Positions 32,506-45,800 of a stretch of DNA of 64,000 nt are shown in pieces. The notes below the pieces were generated by a model, which was given only the letters and a program-made list of their open reading frames with translations, made no database searches and had not been told where the DNA came from. The DNA lies in NCBI GenBank assembly GCA_948146395.1, contig OX411558.1:52027622-52091621 (forward strand), written 5' to 3'. Each line of letters begins with the position of its first letter. Within the stretch, counting starts at the first letter, position 1. Source of the DNA: Fragum whitleyi (taxonomy: Eukaryota > Mollusca > Bivalvia > Cardiida > Cardiidae). The position numbers and the translations under genes are program-made.

Positions 32506-33829
32506 ATGGCTAAAAGCTCAAAATCAGCAACTCTCCCACCAAATTTGAGACATCATCCACCAAAACAAGAAGAAAATGAAACTTTTTTCTCAAAACTAAA
32601 GAAAAAATTTAAAATAAAGAAAGGCAAATATCATGTTGATGTTGGGTCTGGAGATTGTGAGAATGTTAGTGCTGTGTCATTCAAGAAGCGCACAAGTTCG
32701 GAGTTATTGGACACAGACCAAACTCTGAAACATGGCGTTGGTAGGTCAAGTGAGAGAACATCACGATCAGAATCACCTAAGTCAAATAAAACTGCAACAA
32801 GGTCATTATCAGAGAGATTCGTTGCTGGTCAAATTACCCGCCCAACACATGAACGAAAACACTCAAATCCGACATACTCAGATGGTCGATATCCACAAAT
32901 GTCCACTAGCGAATTTACGAAGTCAAACAAGTCTAAAACAGAAGTGAAGAGCTCAAAGAATGAGAATTCATATAAAGGGAATGAGTATAGTGTAATGAAG
33001 TTTGATAAAGACGACACAAATAACAAAACAACAGACAGAAACAGCACGGGACAAATCAACGCTAACTCGGTAGTCAAACACGATGATAGTGCCATAGATC
33101 TGGATCACTTTGAATCTGACACAACTAATAAACACGAAAATGACAATGGTTTTATTGACCCTGGTTACGAACATCTACCCACTGTTCAAAGGAAAGAAGT
33201 TTATTCCCCCGTACACAAAGCTGGTAAAGAGATAAACACCCCCACGTCAAATCAGTCTGTGTCTAGTTTTGAATTTGATCCTCATTACGAATCAGTTCAC
33301 GATGTCAAACAAAAGTTAAAGGAGCAAACTCCATTGACAAATACGCCAAACACTTTACCACATTTAACCAGCAAGTCTACAGAGTCATTGGAAGATCCGT
33401 GCTATCAATCACTCAATGAAGTCAAAGACGGTGTACGGAACATTGCAGCTGATATTAGAAAACCAGCTAAAACTTACGATATATCTAAGTCAATAGAATC
33501 TCTTGATGAACCTGGTTATGAATCATTAAATGATGTTAAAAAACGAATAAGTGAACACTTTGGAAACAATGGACCTGCAATTACAGCTGATTTAACTGAT
33601 CAAACAAATAAAGAAGTTAAAGATTCTAAAAGTGATGTAACTGACTCAGGAAATCTTAATGATTCTGCTGTTAGTTTTTCTATGGTAAATGAAAGTATGA
33701 CGGCACTGCAGGGCCAAGAGATTGATGACATTACGATACATTGTACCGACGGTAACAAGCTGAGTGATCTGTCCGCGAGTCAAGATAGTGGTTTTGGTAG
33801 TAGAAATGAGAAAAGCACAGATAGCACAG
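32506..33829 (+). CDS. SOCS7: SOCS7-like exon 1 (start codon, four [DE]PxY motifs)
   Basis: Acceptor TCTTTCTTTTCAG ends at 32495; ATG at 32506 has G at -3 and +4. The start reads MAKSSKSATLPPNLRHHPPK, followed by a basic stretch FFSKLKKKFKIKKGK that could bind membranes. The motifs DPGYEHL, DPHYESV, DPCYQSL and EPGYESL follow at Tyr 221, 261, 300 and 338; the last two have SxESLxxP before them and NEVK/NDVK after them. Donor ACAG|GTATGA, phase 1. Confidence 0.9.
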
Positions 33830-36800
33830 GTATGACCGATTTTTGAAAACAAAAAAATTCGGAACTCAAAGATTTTACAAAATTTTAACCAGTTTTTAGG
33901 TGTTGACACTTACTGATTTTCAATGAGTAGGGCTCATGCTAGTGTTTGAAATTGAAGAGACTCCTAAACCATGAAGTTTGGGGGGGGTCAAAACGCATTA
34001 AAAAAGAGGTCAAAACAACAGAAGGGCAAATTGTGAGTAGAATTTCACAAATTTCAGTGTGAATTGACCTTTTCTCATAATATTATGAAGGGAAATATTT
34101 ATAAGTAGAATTCTAAATACATTGTAGAAACATCTTTGAAAATTAGAGTATTTTATATTTTTGAGTGTCAATACTCTGGTTTTAAGGTCAGACACGAGCT
34201 CTGAATGAGGTCCTGCAAGGATCCCTTTGTGTTACCTTCGAGTAATCAGGGATGGTTTTCTTATTATGCTATATTGCTTGCACTTGTTGGTTGGTGGGTT
34301 GGTCCGTCTGTAGACTTCTTTTGTCTGGAGCATATCACAAAAAGTATGCAAGCTAGAATCATCAAACTTCACAGGTGGATAGATCTCATTGAGAATAAGT
34401 GCAGTGTTCAAGAACCATAACTCTATTCATCATATTTTGTGAGTTATCGCCCTTTGTTGAATTTCAAAGAATAGGCAATTGACTTGCTTTTATGAGGGGT
34501 GGCATAAATGTCATTTATAATATGACAGATGTCGCCGGAGTAAAATAATCCCGTTGAATATTTTTGATATTACACGGGTGTTATTACACAAGTGGAATAA
34601 CTATGCAAATGAGCTCAGAGCGAATAGCAAGGCGGAGCCTCGTTTTTATCTGTTTATAGATGACTCAATTAATAAATCTAGTATTCAATGACCACTCATT
34701 CAATATCCTATATATATGAATATGATATCAAGATAAGAAGGAGATAATTGAAGATGTTCATCAGCAACTCAAAAAATATTTATCAAATATATATAGAGAG
34801 GATATTGAATGAGTGGTCATGAGTCATCTATCAACAGATAAAAACGAGGCTGCGCCAAGTTTTTATCTGTTTTAGATGACGAGTATAATAAATTCGGTAT
34901 TTTATGAGCACAAATTTTATATTCTATTTATAATTTGACCCGAATTTTTGCGTAAAATTGTCAAAATTCTTGAAATTAAACATTTCAATTTTCCGCAAAA
35001 TGTATAACGCCATTTAAAACTGACGTCAAAATCGGTAGATTATGATGTAATTTTTGCGGTTACAAAATAGCTTTGCTTTTCCTTCTGAGCTCATTTGCAT
35101 AGTTATTCCACTAGTATTATAACACCCGTGTAATATCAAAAATATTCAACGGGTTTATTTCACTACCGCTACTTAGGTCATATTATAAACTCATTTTACT
35201 GTTTTGACCCCTTCAGAAACAATTTTGACCCCTAAAAATTAGTCAAGGGTTCAATGACTCCTGAATTTGAAAAAGCTAACACAAGCCCTGTATACCTTAA
35301 ATTTAACTTGTACTTCTTAATAAAAAAAGGGATAACATTCTTTTGAAGGAGTTGCTTTTTTGGGCACTGCTTTTAATATTGGAAATAATTTTATTTTTTG
35401 ATGATTCCCTCAAATTTTGAGCATTTTTTTATTGCTGAAAAAAAAAAGGTTTTATTTTTCATGAAAACAATTTTGAGTATGCAGTTGTTTTGTAAGCTTC
35501 CGCAAAGAGTTCTTTTAGAAATCTGTTAAATTAGCGACAAGTCTTTACATTTATGCTTTGTTAAAGTGAATTATAAGAGATGAACTGAGTATTTTTGATG
35601 TCATTGAGGTATGAAACTAAAAACTTAATGACACTCATGTATGAATCAGCTTTTTGTATTCATACAGTGTGTTAAGGTTTTAAGCTTCATACCTCCATGA
35701 AATTCACATATAATCTCTTCATATCTTAAGAAGAAAACCAAGATTCACTATGAAATACATCTTCAATCAATTTTCACATGAATGCATTTATCAACTCTGA
35801 ATTTATCATATTGATTCATTTATAAAGATAACTAATGTGAAAAAACTGTTTAAGACTGATTTTTACTGTTCAATGTATAATTGTTGTCCTTTTCTGAGTC
35901 CTTCAAAATCAATGTTAAGCTGTAAAAATTTATGGGCAAGGGTCAATGGCTCTATTTGCCATAGACTGCACAGGGTTCAACACTAAGGGGAGTCCGTGAC
36001 TCCTTATTTTCCAGTCGTGACTCTCTCATTTTGTAAGTCAGGAGTATGATGGACTCCTTTTGTCATAGAAGATTAATTTAACAAAAAGATAACTCATTAT
36101 TTTAGCTCTGTTCACAACAAGAGATGTTGCAGACAACAATTCAGAAAGAACTTGTGGAAAAGAAGAAATTGCTTTTAGCAAGCAATTTCTTCTTTTTCAC
36201 AATGTTCTTTGAAATATGATAATTTGTACTCCTTACTTTGAGTATGGACTCCATGATTTCTTATGGAGGGAGTCCACTGGACTTTCTAACCACAAAAGTT
36301 AGTGTAGAACCCTGCTGTATGTATTCTTTTTGCACATTTCAGATTGTCTATATAGTACAGTCAGGAAGAAAACGGTATCAGAAGACTTGCAAACCTCCAA
36401 CATAAATAAAGATATGGATAAAAATAAAATCCCCACATCAGGGCTGAACACACAAGAAGATGAAAATAGGTGTAAGAAAAACATAACTGAAGAAAAGTCT
36501 CCAACATCAACTGTGTCAAACAACAGACCTTCCAATCTAAATTCGGAAAAAAAAGGCATTAAGTCTAAAACAACAACTTCATCATATAACATACCTTCCA
36601 ATCTAAATTCAGAAATCAAAAGTATTCAGTCTACAAAAGCAACAATTTATTCGAATACAAGACCTTCCCGTATACAAACAGAAATCAAAGATGTTAAGGC
36701 ACTAAAAAGTATAGGTGTAGAAGCTCAGCCTCTAGTGCCAGCCGATCAGCGGACAGCAGTTGAGGACGGGTATGACAGCGACACAGAACTGGTCATGGAT

Positions 36801-39800
36801 CCAGGCTATGCTGAATGTGCTGATGCTATAAAAGGTATTTCAAACCTATATATAGCTTGACAATTCTTAAAAATTTTACTTGTCCTGTACATTAATTATT
36901 GTTTTATATAAGGGATAGTATTGAGTACCAATTTTACTAATCAAGTACTCAATAACCTTTACGATCCACTCGGATGGTATTGAGGACTTATTGTTATAGA
37001 CTACTTGTTTCAAATGTTTTGATTTATAGTTATTACAGCATCTCTTCGGTCAAAATTACAGTTGAAATGACCTTTGGTTGCTGATTTATATAAAGAAATG
37101 AAAAAAGTCTTAGATATTTAAAACTGTCATAGAGTGTCTTTTATAGGTATTTCCTGGGGTTATGCGTTGTTTTTTATATCATCTTTGATAAACCAATCCA
37201 AGAAACTATAGCACTATGGAAAATTCTTATGTACAATCTCTACTCAATCTCTTAGGTAACATTTATATGTAAAACTAAAAAGGAACATCAGAAAACAAGG
37301 TTAATATATTTTTGTTTTGTTTTGTAAAGCTCAACTAGGTATCACATATATAGATAGTTAAGGTATAATCGCTTGTGAAAATTAAAAAAAATAAAGGCAA
37401 ACAATTTCAACCCTAAATAGTCTGATAGGTTTGATGCTTTTGGCATTTATAAATTGGTTCTTTTATGGCATACAGTGTCGTATACACAATACAAGGAAAT
37501 CATGTCACAATATTTGCAGGTCTTCCACCCTACCAGCCATTTTCTGATGGGAGTGAGTCTAAAATTTCCAGCTGTACCAGTCTAGATTTATCAGTGGAGG
37601 ATTTCCCACCAGAACCAGGCTATGCTGAGTGTGCAGACGCCATTAAATCAGGGGCCATTAAGAAAATATCTGTCTCAGTTGAAAAATTAATCATTGAAGA
37701 GGATGTTAAATTGAGGAGAGAAGAGGGTGGTGAAATATATGCTAATCCTCAAATTTTATTCAAGAAACGTTCTAAAAATATCGATAGTGGTTCAAGCGAT
37801 TTCTCCTCACCCAGAATGTGTGCAGATGTACCGGAAGATTTAACGGGAAGTTCAGAATCATTAAAACGTAATTCAGTGATAAATGTGAACTCTGAAAAGG
37901 AATCAGATAGTGATAAAAAAGGGGCGGAGTCTAATCAGTCATCTCCTGAAGCTCCACCCCTTCCTGCCAGAAACTATAGTCTGTATCTAGAAAATGAGGA
38001 AGCAGCTCAAATTATGTCTGATGACGATAAATTAAGTGGGAGTGATGATGCTTTTGAGTCTGATGGTAATTTATTAGAGAATGTGTCAAATGTATCAAAA
38101 CAATTAGATATGTTGTCAAATAGTCCAGTCGACCAAGAAGTTACTAGAACTAATTCAGAAACTTTTGAAGTACATGGGGATATTGAACTGCTGGACAAGT
38201 CAGGGCATGTGATAGGTGAGGAAAACATATCAGAGATTATTGTGGAAACTGAAGTTAGTGTAGCACCATGTAACAACAATGTCAATAAAAGTGACACAAA
38301 TGTAGAACAAAATGGCAATTTAATTGAAAGATCTGAAACAGTTGAGACAGAAATTGGAGAAAATGAATGTGTTCATATAACTGTGCATGATAAAGAAGGA
38401 AATACCAAAGTTTTAACTGTGATAGATAAACAGACAACACAAAGATCTGGCAGTAAGAAAGTCAAAATGGAGGAATCCATAAATCAATGTGAAACTTTGG
38501 AAGCAGGTTCAGGTCCATCTGAATATCATGATGTGAAAATAAATGAAAATGAAACAAGAATTGATAATGTTGAAAATATTTCTACGGGTAATCAAAATAA
38601 ACAAGCATATCAAACAAATGATCACAATGACTCCTTCAATAGTGCAGCTATATCAGATAGATTATCAGATTCAGTTAATATTTCATTATCATCATCATCA
38701 TCATCTCATGTAATAAAGGACCCTCATCAATATCCCACAAATACTGGTAAAGACGAAACTGTGATTATTCAAGATACACAAAGTGACACAAGTCCATCAC
38801 AGAGTGAAAGTGTTCCAGTTTATAGAGGTGCCAGTCTCGAGGTTGTGAAACCAATCAAAATGCAGTCAATCTCTTGGGACTCTGATGAAGAGATTCAGGG
38901 GAGTGAACTCTTACCTAAACTTGAAATTGTGGAAAGTGACCTGGAAAATGTGTTTGAAAGCAGTGATTCAAGTGGCAATCTTGGGAGTGAGAGTGCTGAA
39001 AACAAAAGTGTTGAAAAAATGACAGAATGTGCTAATTTAACTTACAAAGAAAACATGAAAAACACAAATGAACCAAATGCATTTTTTGAGATCCCTGTAA
39101 CAAACTTCAATGATTGTAGAGGTGAAATTAATGCTTGTGGTGATCAGAATGAATTAACAGAAGGGTTGGATGATGTGGATTCAGGTTGTTTTGATATTGT
39201 TGCACAGAACACAGCATCAGTTCATCAATCAGATGGTGATGTTATCACATCAGTTGATGGACAAGTGCAAAAGGAAGCACAGTCTGATGATACGCAAAAA
39301 ACATTAGAATGCAAGTCAAAATCTGAAGAACCAATGGTAGGGCATTTGGAAAATAAGTGCAATAGTGAAATAACAGAGAATTTAGACAGTGAAGGTAACA
39401 TTTCTCTCCCCTTGTCTCATAGTGTAGGGTTACCAATCCTGTATAGTCATCCATCTTGGTATAACGACTCTGAACCAACCCACATGTCGTTAACGGAAAT
39501 AATGACCCTATCTAGTGCTAGTGATTCAGTGCTTTTAGTCAATAATAATACAAGTAAGCATCATGTAAACCGAACTGAAGATAGTCATGCACAAACCTCT
39601 GAACAAATTAATGAATCTGTGTTAAGTCGGTCGTTAAACTTACAAGGTGAACAACTGACTCCACCCCCAAGACCACCCTCCTATAATTCTAGCCAATCAC
39701 GTGACAGATATTCTAGCAGTAGCCAATCTGGTCAGAGCAGTACCAGTTCACCACAAGAGGACACTTTGCCAGGATTCAGGTTTGCGGAACCAACTCTGTC

Positions 39801-42800
39801 AGATGTGGATGAGTCCCCGCCTGCCATACCTCCCCGGGCTAGGTTACGGAGAGTACATCATAGAAGAGGTAAAACTGTATGCATTGATTTATTTGCAATT
39901 AATGCATAAAATTTTTGTTTTCTGGTCATAATTGCGATACGTAAATAGACAAAACCCAGGCGTTAAGGGAAGAAAACATGGATTTATAAGTAAATTCATG
40001 TGCCATTTATGCCTGACTTTCTTCACTTAAATATTCTCAGTCTGAGCCTATACACTTTATCAGTTTTTTTGGGAAACATAAATAAAGAGCATAAATAAAG
40101 ATGTTGATCCTATTCCCGCGATTTACCAAACAATGTCGGTATAAACAAAAAGTAAGGTGCAATGCATAAAGCAATATTATATTATTACATTTGTAGCTCG
40201 TTTTAAACTTTCCTGTAAAATAATTTTCAATTTCTGTTTGAATGAATACCGAAGTCTTGCTTTTTATGCAATAATAGTGTCCTTTCACGTTTTTTCAGGC
40301 GTTAACATTGTAGAGACCCTCGAAATGCTTTTACATTCTCGTTCTTCGCACTCTGGCATTAAACCGTTTTTCGGGTCACTGCAAATGTTAAAGCCCTCAA
40401 AAATGTGAATTAACCCTATATTCAAAAACTTGACCAATTCCTTGAGGAACTTGGAAGATATTGGACTGGTGGTAATGAAATACTTCAAATTCAATGATAT
40501 TCAAATGGTTAAAAGATTTAAGGGATTGCCAATTTTTTTATCTGTTTTAAATAATGTGGTCAATGAATTTGGTATTCTGTGACCACAAATTTGATATTCA
40601 TTTTATGATATTTTGAAATAAAAAATGAAAATATTGTTATTGATCAATAAAATGTTGGATTAAGGGTGAGACCCCGCCTGCCATATCACTGAGGATAAGG
40701 TCACAGAAAGTGTACAGTAGATGAGGTACCATTTAGCATCTGAGGGTGATCAATACCTTGTATATAAAGCTTAAACCTTGTCATGCTGAATGAATTTTGG
40801 CTTAAATTTTTATCAAAATCAAAGGGCAAAGAGCACTGAAAGTACCAACTGTTGGTCAATTTTTATTTGAAAAACTAAATCTATTGACAATTCTGGTTTG
40901 AAAGTGAGAAACAGGTGGTGTAGACTAAACATCAGACTGCACATATGTGCAGGCTGGTTTTGGTCTATAGCTCCTGCCAAAGCAGGAATATTCCAGTTTC
41001 AGAATGACAAGGGTTAACTAAAGTTAACTTTGAGATTAAAAATGCACTTCTTGTTTATACCTATTGTTTTATTGTATTGTTTGTTTAATCCAATAATATT
41101 TTTTCCCTTCAGATTCATCCTCTCAAGACTTTATGGAAAGCATGAGACAACTAAAGGATGTAAGTATCTTTGCTTTGTAATTAACCCTTCTATTGGCAAA
41201 TCCAGAGGGGGTTACTCATTCTTTCCGACTATTTGTCTCTCACCAATGGGTTGGGGGAGGGGGGAGGGTCAAACAAACCCCTTTTGTAACCTAATTGATC
41301 AATTTTCTTGCAGTAATTCAGTCAAAATTGTATATTACTAGGAAAACAACACCTCTTTTTGTATGTTCAAAACCCTTTCCAGAAATTCTGCATCCACCAC
41401 AGCCTTCTCCTGCTGTTTGTGATATATTCCCAGGGTTTAAGTCTGACATCAACAAAATAGGGTCCAAAGGACTCAATCATTGGGATCTTATGGGTCTTTT
41501 TCTTAATTTTTTTTAGTCTCTCTTTAGCCTTTTAGGTAAAGACTATTTCTTTTAGGCTATAATCTTTCATTTAGTAGATTAACAGCTTTTCTCTGTTTAA
41601 AGGTAAAGAAATTGATAGAAGTTTATTAATATTTTGGACACAACTTCAGAAAAGATTTGAAGACTGTTTAAGGCAGTCTTCAATTCCTTTTTGAAGTTGA
41701 GCTCCAGAGAGTCTATGGGACTCACATCACATAGTTTAGAGGGTCCTGGCTACTTATTTTTGCATGTCAAAAGCGCAAAACATACGTTCCTTAACACTTT
41801 CCTGTTTTACAAAATTTTGGACCTGTCCAAATTCAAAGGTTTTGCAGACGAAAATTTATAGTGGATTCAATTTGAAAAATAACCATCCAGTAGAATAGAA
41901 AATAGTGTGGAAAAAGAAGAAATTGCTTGTCAGAAGCAATTTCTTCTTTTTTCACAATGTTTTCTCAATCATAAAATCACAGGCACGTAAAAAGCAGGGA
42001 TTAAACAGCAAAGGGTTAAAACCCTTAATTCCTGCAGTACACAAAGCTTTGGTAGTCTAGAGTGTATAGACTAAGATCAGCCTGCACAGATGTTCAGTGC
42101 ACGATCAAATCACTTTCAGCTTTCTTCTCGATAATCAACTTTCCTTCAAGATCTTAACTTTCATTTTTAGCTCACCTGAGCACAAAGTGCTCAAGGTGAT
42201 TATTGTGATCACTCACCGTCCGTCGTCCATCCATCATCAGTCCTCTGTCCGTCCGTCCGTCATCAATTTCTTTTAACATCTTCTCCTCCTAAACCACTGG
42301 GCCAATCAAGCTGAAACTTGGCAGGGATGTTCCTTGGGTGAAGCTTTTCAAAAGTTGTTAAAAGAATTCAATTTCACCAAAAACTCTAATTTACATGGAA
42401 ACTGAAAGGTTGAAAAATGGCCGAAAATTGCTGAAAATCTTGGAAAAAAAATTTTCCTCCTAAACCACAAGACCAATCAAGCTGAAACTTGGCAGGGATG
42501 TTCCTTAAGTGAAGTTCTTTAAGAGTTGTTTAAAAAATTCAATTTCTTGAAAAACTCTGGATTGCATGGTAACAGAAAGGATGAAAAATGGCCAAAATTG
42601 CTGAAAATCTTAGAAAAACTTCTTCTCTTCCTAAACCACATGGCTAATTAAGCTGAAACTTGGTAGGGATGTTCTTTTGGTGAAGTTTTTCCAAAATTGT
42701 AAAAATAATTTTATTCAATCAAAAACCAGGCTTCCATGGTATTGGAAATGTCAAAATATTGCCAAAAATCTCAGAGAAGGTTAATCTTCGCCTAAACTAT

Positions 42801-45800
42801 AATTGAGCATATTTTAAAATTTGCAGGGATATTCTTAAGGTTTAGGTCTACTAAACTTGTTAAAAGAATTCAATTCCATCAATAACTTTGTTTGCAATTA
42901 AAAAGCAGTAGTAGGAAATTAAAGTATGTTTCTTTTAAATCCATCCTTAATGTACATCAGAAAATCTCTGGTATTTATAACATGGTTGACAAGTTATGAG
43001 TTGACTTACTCAGGTGAGCGATATAGGACAATCATGGTCCTCTTGTTGTACCATTAGATAGTAATTATAAGGAATCTCATTATAAGCAATCAAAAGCAGG
43101 ACAGAATAATGAAAGTCAACTGTGAGTTTTGTATATATGTGACCCGTCACACGAAACGGAAACATCTTGGTAGTGTGTAAAGTGTTGATCCTAGTCAGAC
43201 TGTGAGGGTTGTGCATTCTAACTAGTGTCGAAACTTTCCTCACTTTGTTAATGTTCTAAATCTAGAATTATCAATCTACCTTTCCGTGAATTTTTTTTTT
43301 AACTGCTTCCTCTAGTTTACCTATGCTGAATCAAATCTCTTTTTCAATTAATCATTTTACAAAGTTCCCAGATGGTCCCTTTTTGTGTGACGGTTCACAT
43401 GTGTATTAATTTCTTAAATTCTTCTTGTTGACAATTTAGATGGTTGATTCTTTTGTAACAACATGTATGTACATAATTTTAAAGGCTCACGAGGAAGACT
43501 GGGTTAACCCAAATGTGTTGCCTTGTAAAATAAAGTCTGTATTATTATTAATCAGAAGGTCGGCGCAATATATTGTAAATGCGGGCCGTTGTCATAGCTC
43601 AGTTGGTAGCGCGTCAGACTGTCAATCTAGAGGTCCCAGTTTTGATCCCCGATGGTGGCACTCAACCTTTACAACTATTTGTCTACCACCAATGTGTTGA
43701 TAATCATAGACCTATGTGAAATAGCAGCTGGAGGCTAGAAAAGGATGTGATGGTAGCACTGGTGTGAGAAATACCAGGAATCCATAGTTAGGTGTTCCAG
43801 TATCTGCGAAGTGACTGAAATAATATTAAAAGCGCTGCAAAACCCCAATTAAAAAAAAAAGTAAATGCCTTTATATTTGTGACCCATCTTGCAAAAAAGG
43901 ACCATCTGGAAGCTCTGCAAGATTAATATTTGAAAGAGATTGGGTCCAGCATAGGTCAACCAGAGATCTCAAGGCAAAAGTCTTTCACAGGAAGGTAGAT
44001 TGATCATTCTATATTCAAAAAACAAGCTAATTGCAAAAAGTCTCTGTGTAAAAAATCCCCCCCATCATCTTCAAAAATAGGGGGCCTTTTCAAAAGTATG
44101 TGCTAAAATATGCAATTCCCCCTCCTAGAATTGATACTGTTTATATGAAAATGAAGATAATAGTTAAAATATCCACATTTAGTTCATTGGTTCCAAAACT
44201 AAGAAAAGACCCTTATGACCCAAACTATCAAGTCATTGAAATCAAACGGCTATTTGTTGATGTCAGATCCCAATTTTATGTTTATATTTCAGGTTTCGAC
44301 ACTAAGGGGAGTCCGGGAGTCCGAGACTCCTTGTTTATCAGTTGGACTCCTTTGATTTGCAAGTAAGGAGTCCGCTGGATTCCAAGGGTTGAAAGGAAAT
44401 ATTTTGAAAAACAAATGCACAGAACTTGTTGAAGAAAACGTTTGAATGCATCCTGTATTGTTTTGAGAAAAAAAAAACTCTTCTTTGGTTGAATATTGTT
44501 GAAAAGAAGAAATTGCTTATAACAAGCAATTTCTTCTTTTCCGCAATGTTCTCCCATTATGAAATTTGGACTCCTTACTTTGAGCTTGGACTCCTTGATT
44601 TCATGTGTTAGGAGTCCAATTGACTCCTAATTCTCAGGAGTAAGTGTTGACCCCTGTATTTCAGTGTGGTTGGTATTGGGGACCACTTAGTTGGGAAGAA
44701 GCAGAACAAAAGTTAGCCAACAAGCCTGAAGGAACGTTTCTTGTGCGGGATAGTTCTGATGAGAGATATATCCTTAGTTTGTCCTTCAAAAATCAGGGTC
44801 GTGTACATCATACTAGAATAGAACATCATAGAGGTAATATTTATATCATAGAGGTAATACTTACTTCACAGAGGTAATACTTACACCATAGTCATTCAGT
44901 CAATTTTGCTTGGGCAACCACCTCTTTTAAGTGATCACTTTTTTTATGCCCTCCTTTGAAGAAGAAGGGGTACATAGCTTTGCACATGTCGGTCGGTAGG
45001 TCCGTCCAGAAACCGTTCTTTTGTCTGGAGCATATCTCATAGGGTATGCAAGCTAGAATCATGAAACTTTACAGGTGGATAGATCTCATTAAGGAGAAGT
45101 GAAGTGCATAAGAACAAAAACTCTATTCATCATATTTTTTGAGTAAATGCCCTTTGTTGATTGACAAAGAATAGGTTAGTGACATGCATTTATGGGGGGA
45201 ATAAATGTATTACAAACGTCTCTTGTTTATTCATAAAAAGTTCCTTCACTGTATGCAAAATTTCTTAAAAAGTGGACATTCTTAAACAAAAATTATTCAT
45301 CATTGAATCTTTTGACGTTGGATCTCGGGTTCCTTAAGAACATAATAGAATTCAGTAAGAATTATGTGACAATCTATATAGGCTATCAAAATAACATGTC
45401 TTATTTATCATTAAATACTGTATTAAGTGCCAATTCCTATTAGCGACAGCTTTTAAGGTAGTGGACCCGTAATAGTTCCACAACATTTCGGGAGTAATGT
45501 ACTTTAACAATGTTAACCAAGGTTTCCTAATGATTTTCATAATGTTAACCAAGGTTTCCTAATGATTTTCATTAGGAAACCATGGTTAACATTGTGAAAG
45601 AACATGTGGACCAAAATGTTGTAGAACTATTACGGGTCCACTACCTTAACACAAGTTTTACTGTATTTGAGCCTGTGCATGAGATTTCCAACAATTCCAT
45701 ATTTGCGCAAAGCAAAGACTGACCAACATGTGCATCTGCACAGTCTGACCAGTGTCTACACTTTGAATTTAGTAGATAGATAAGGTCTCAAAGTATCTAT

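Noticed and set aside
32829..33174. Minus-strand frames within SOCS7-like exon 1
   Set aside because: Overlap a clear coding exon and show no family features.
43585..43660. Functional tRNA gene
   Set aside because: The B box is degraded, the acceptor stem does not pair well and a SINE body shared with 63535-63780 follows at once.
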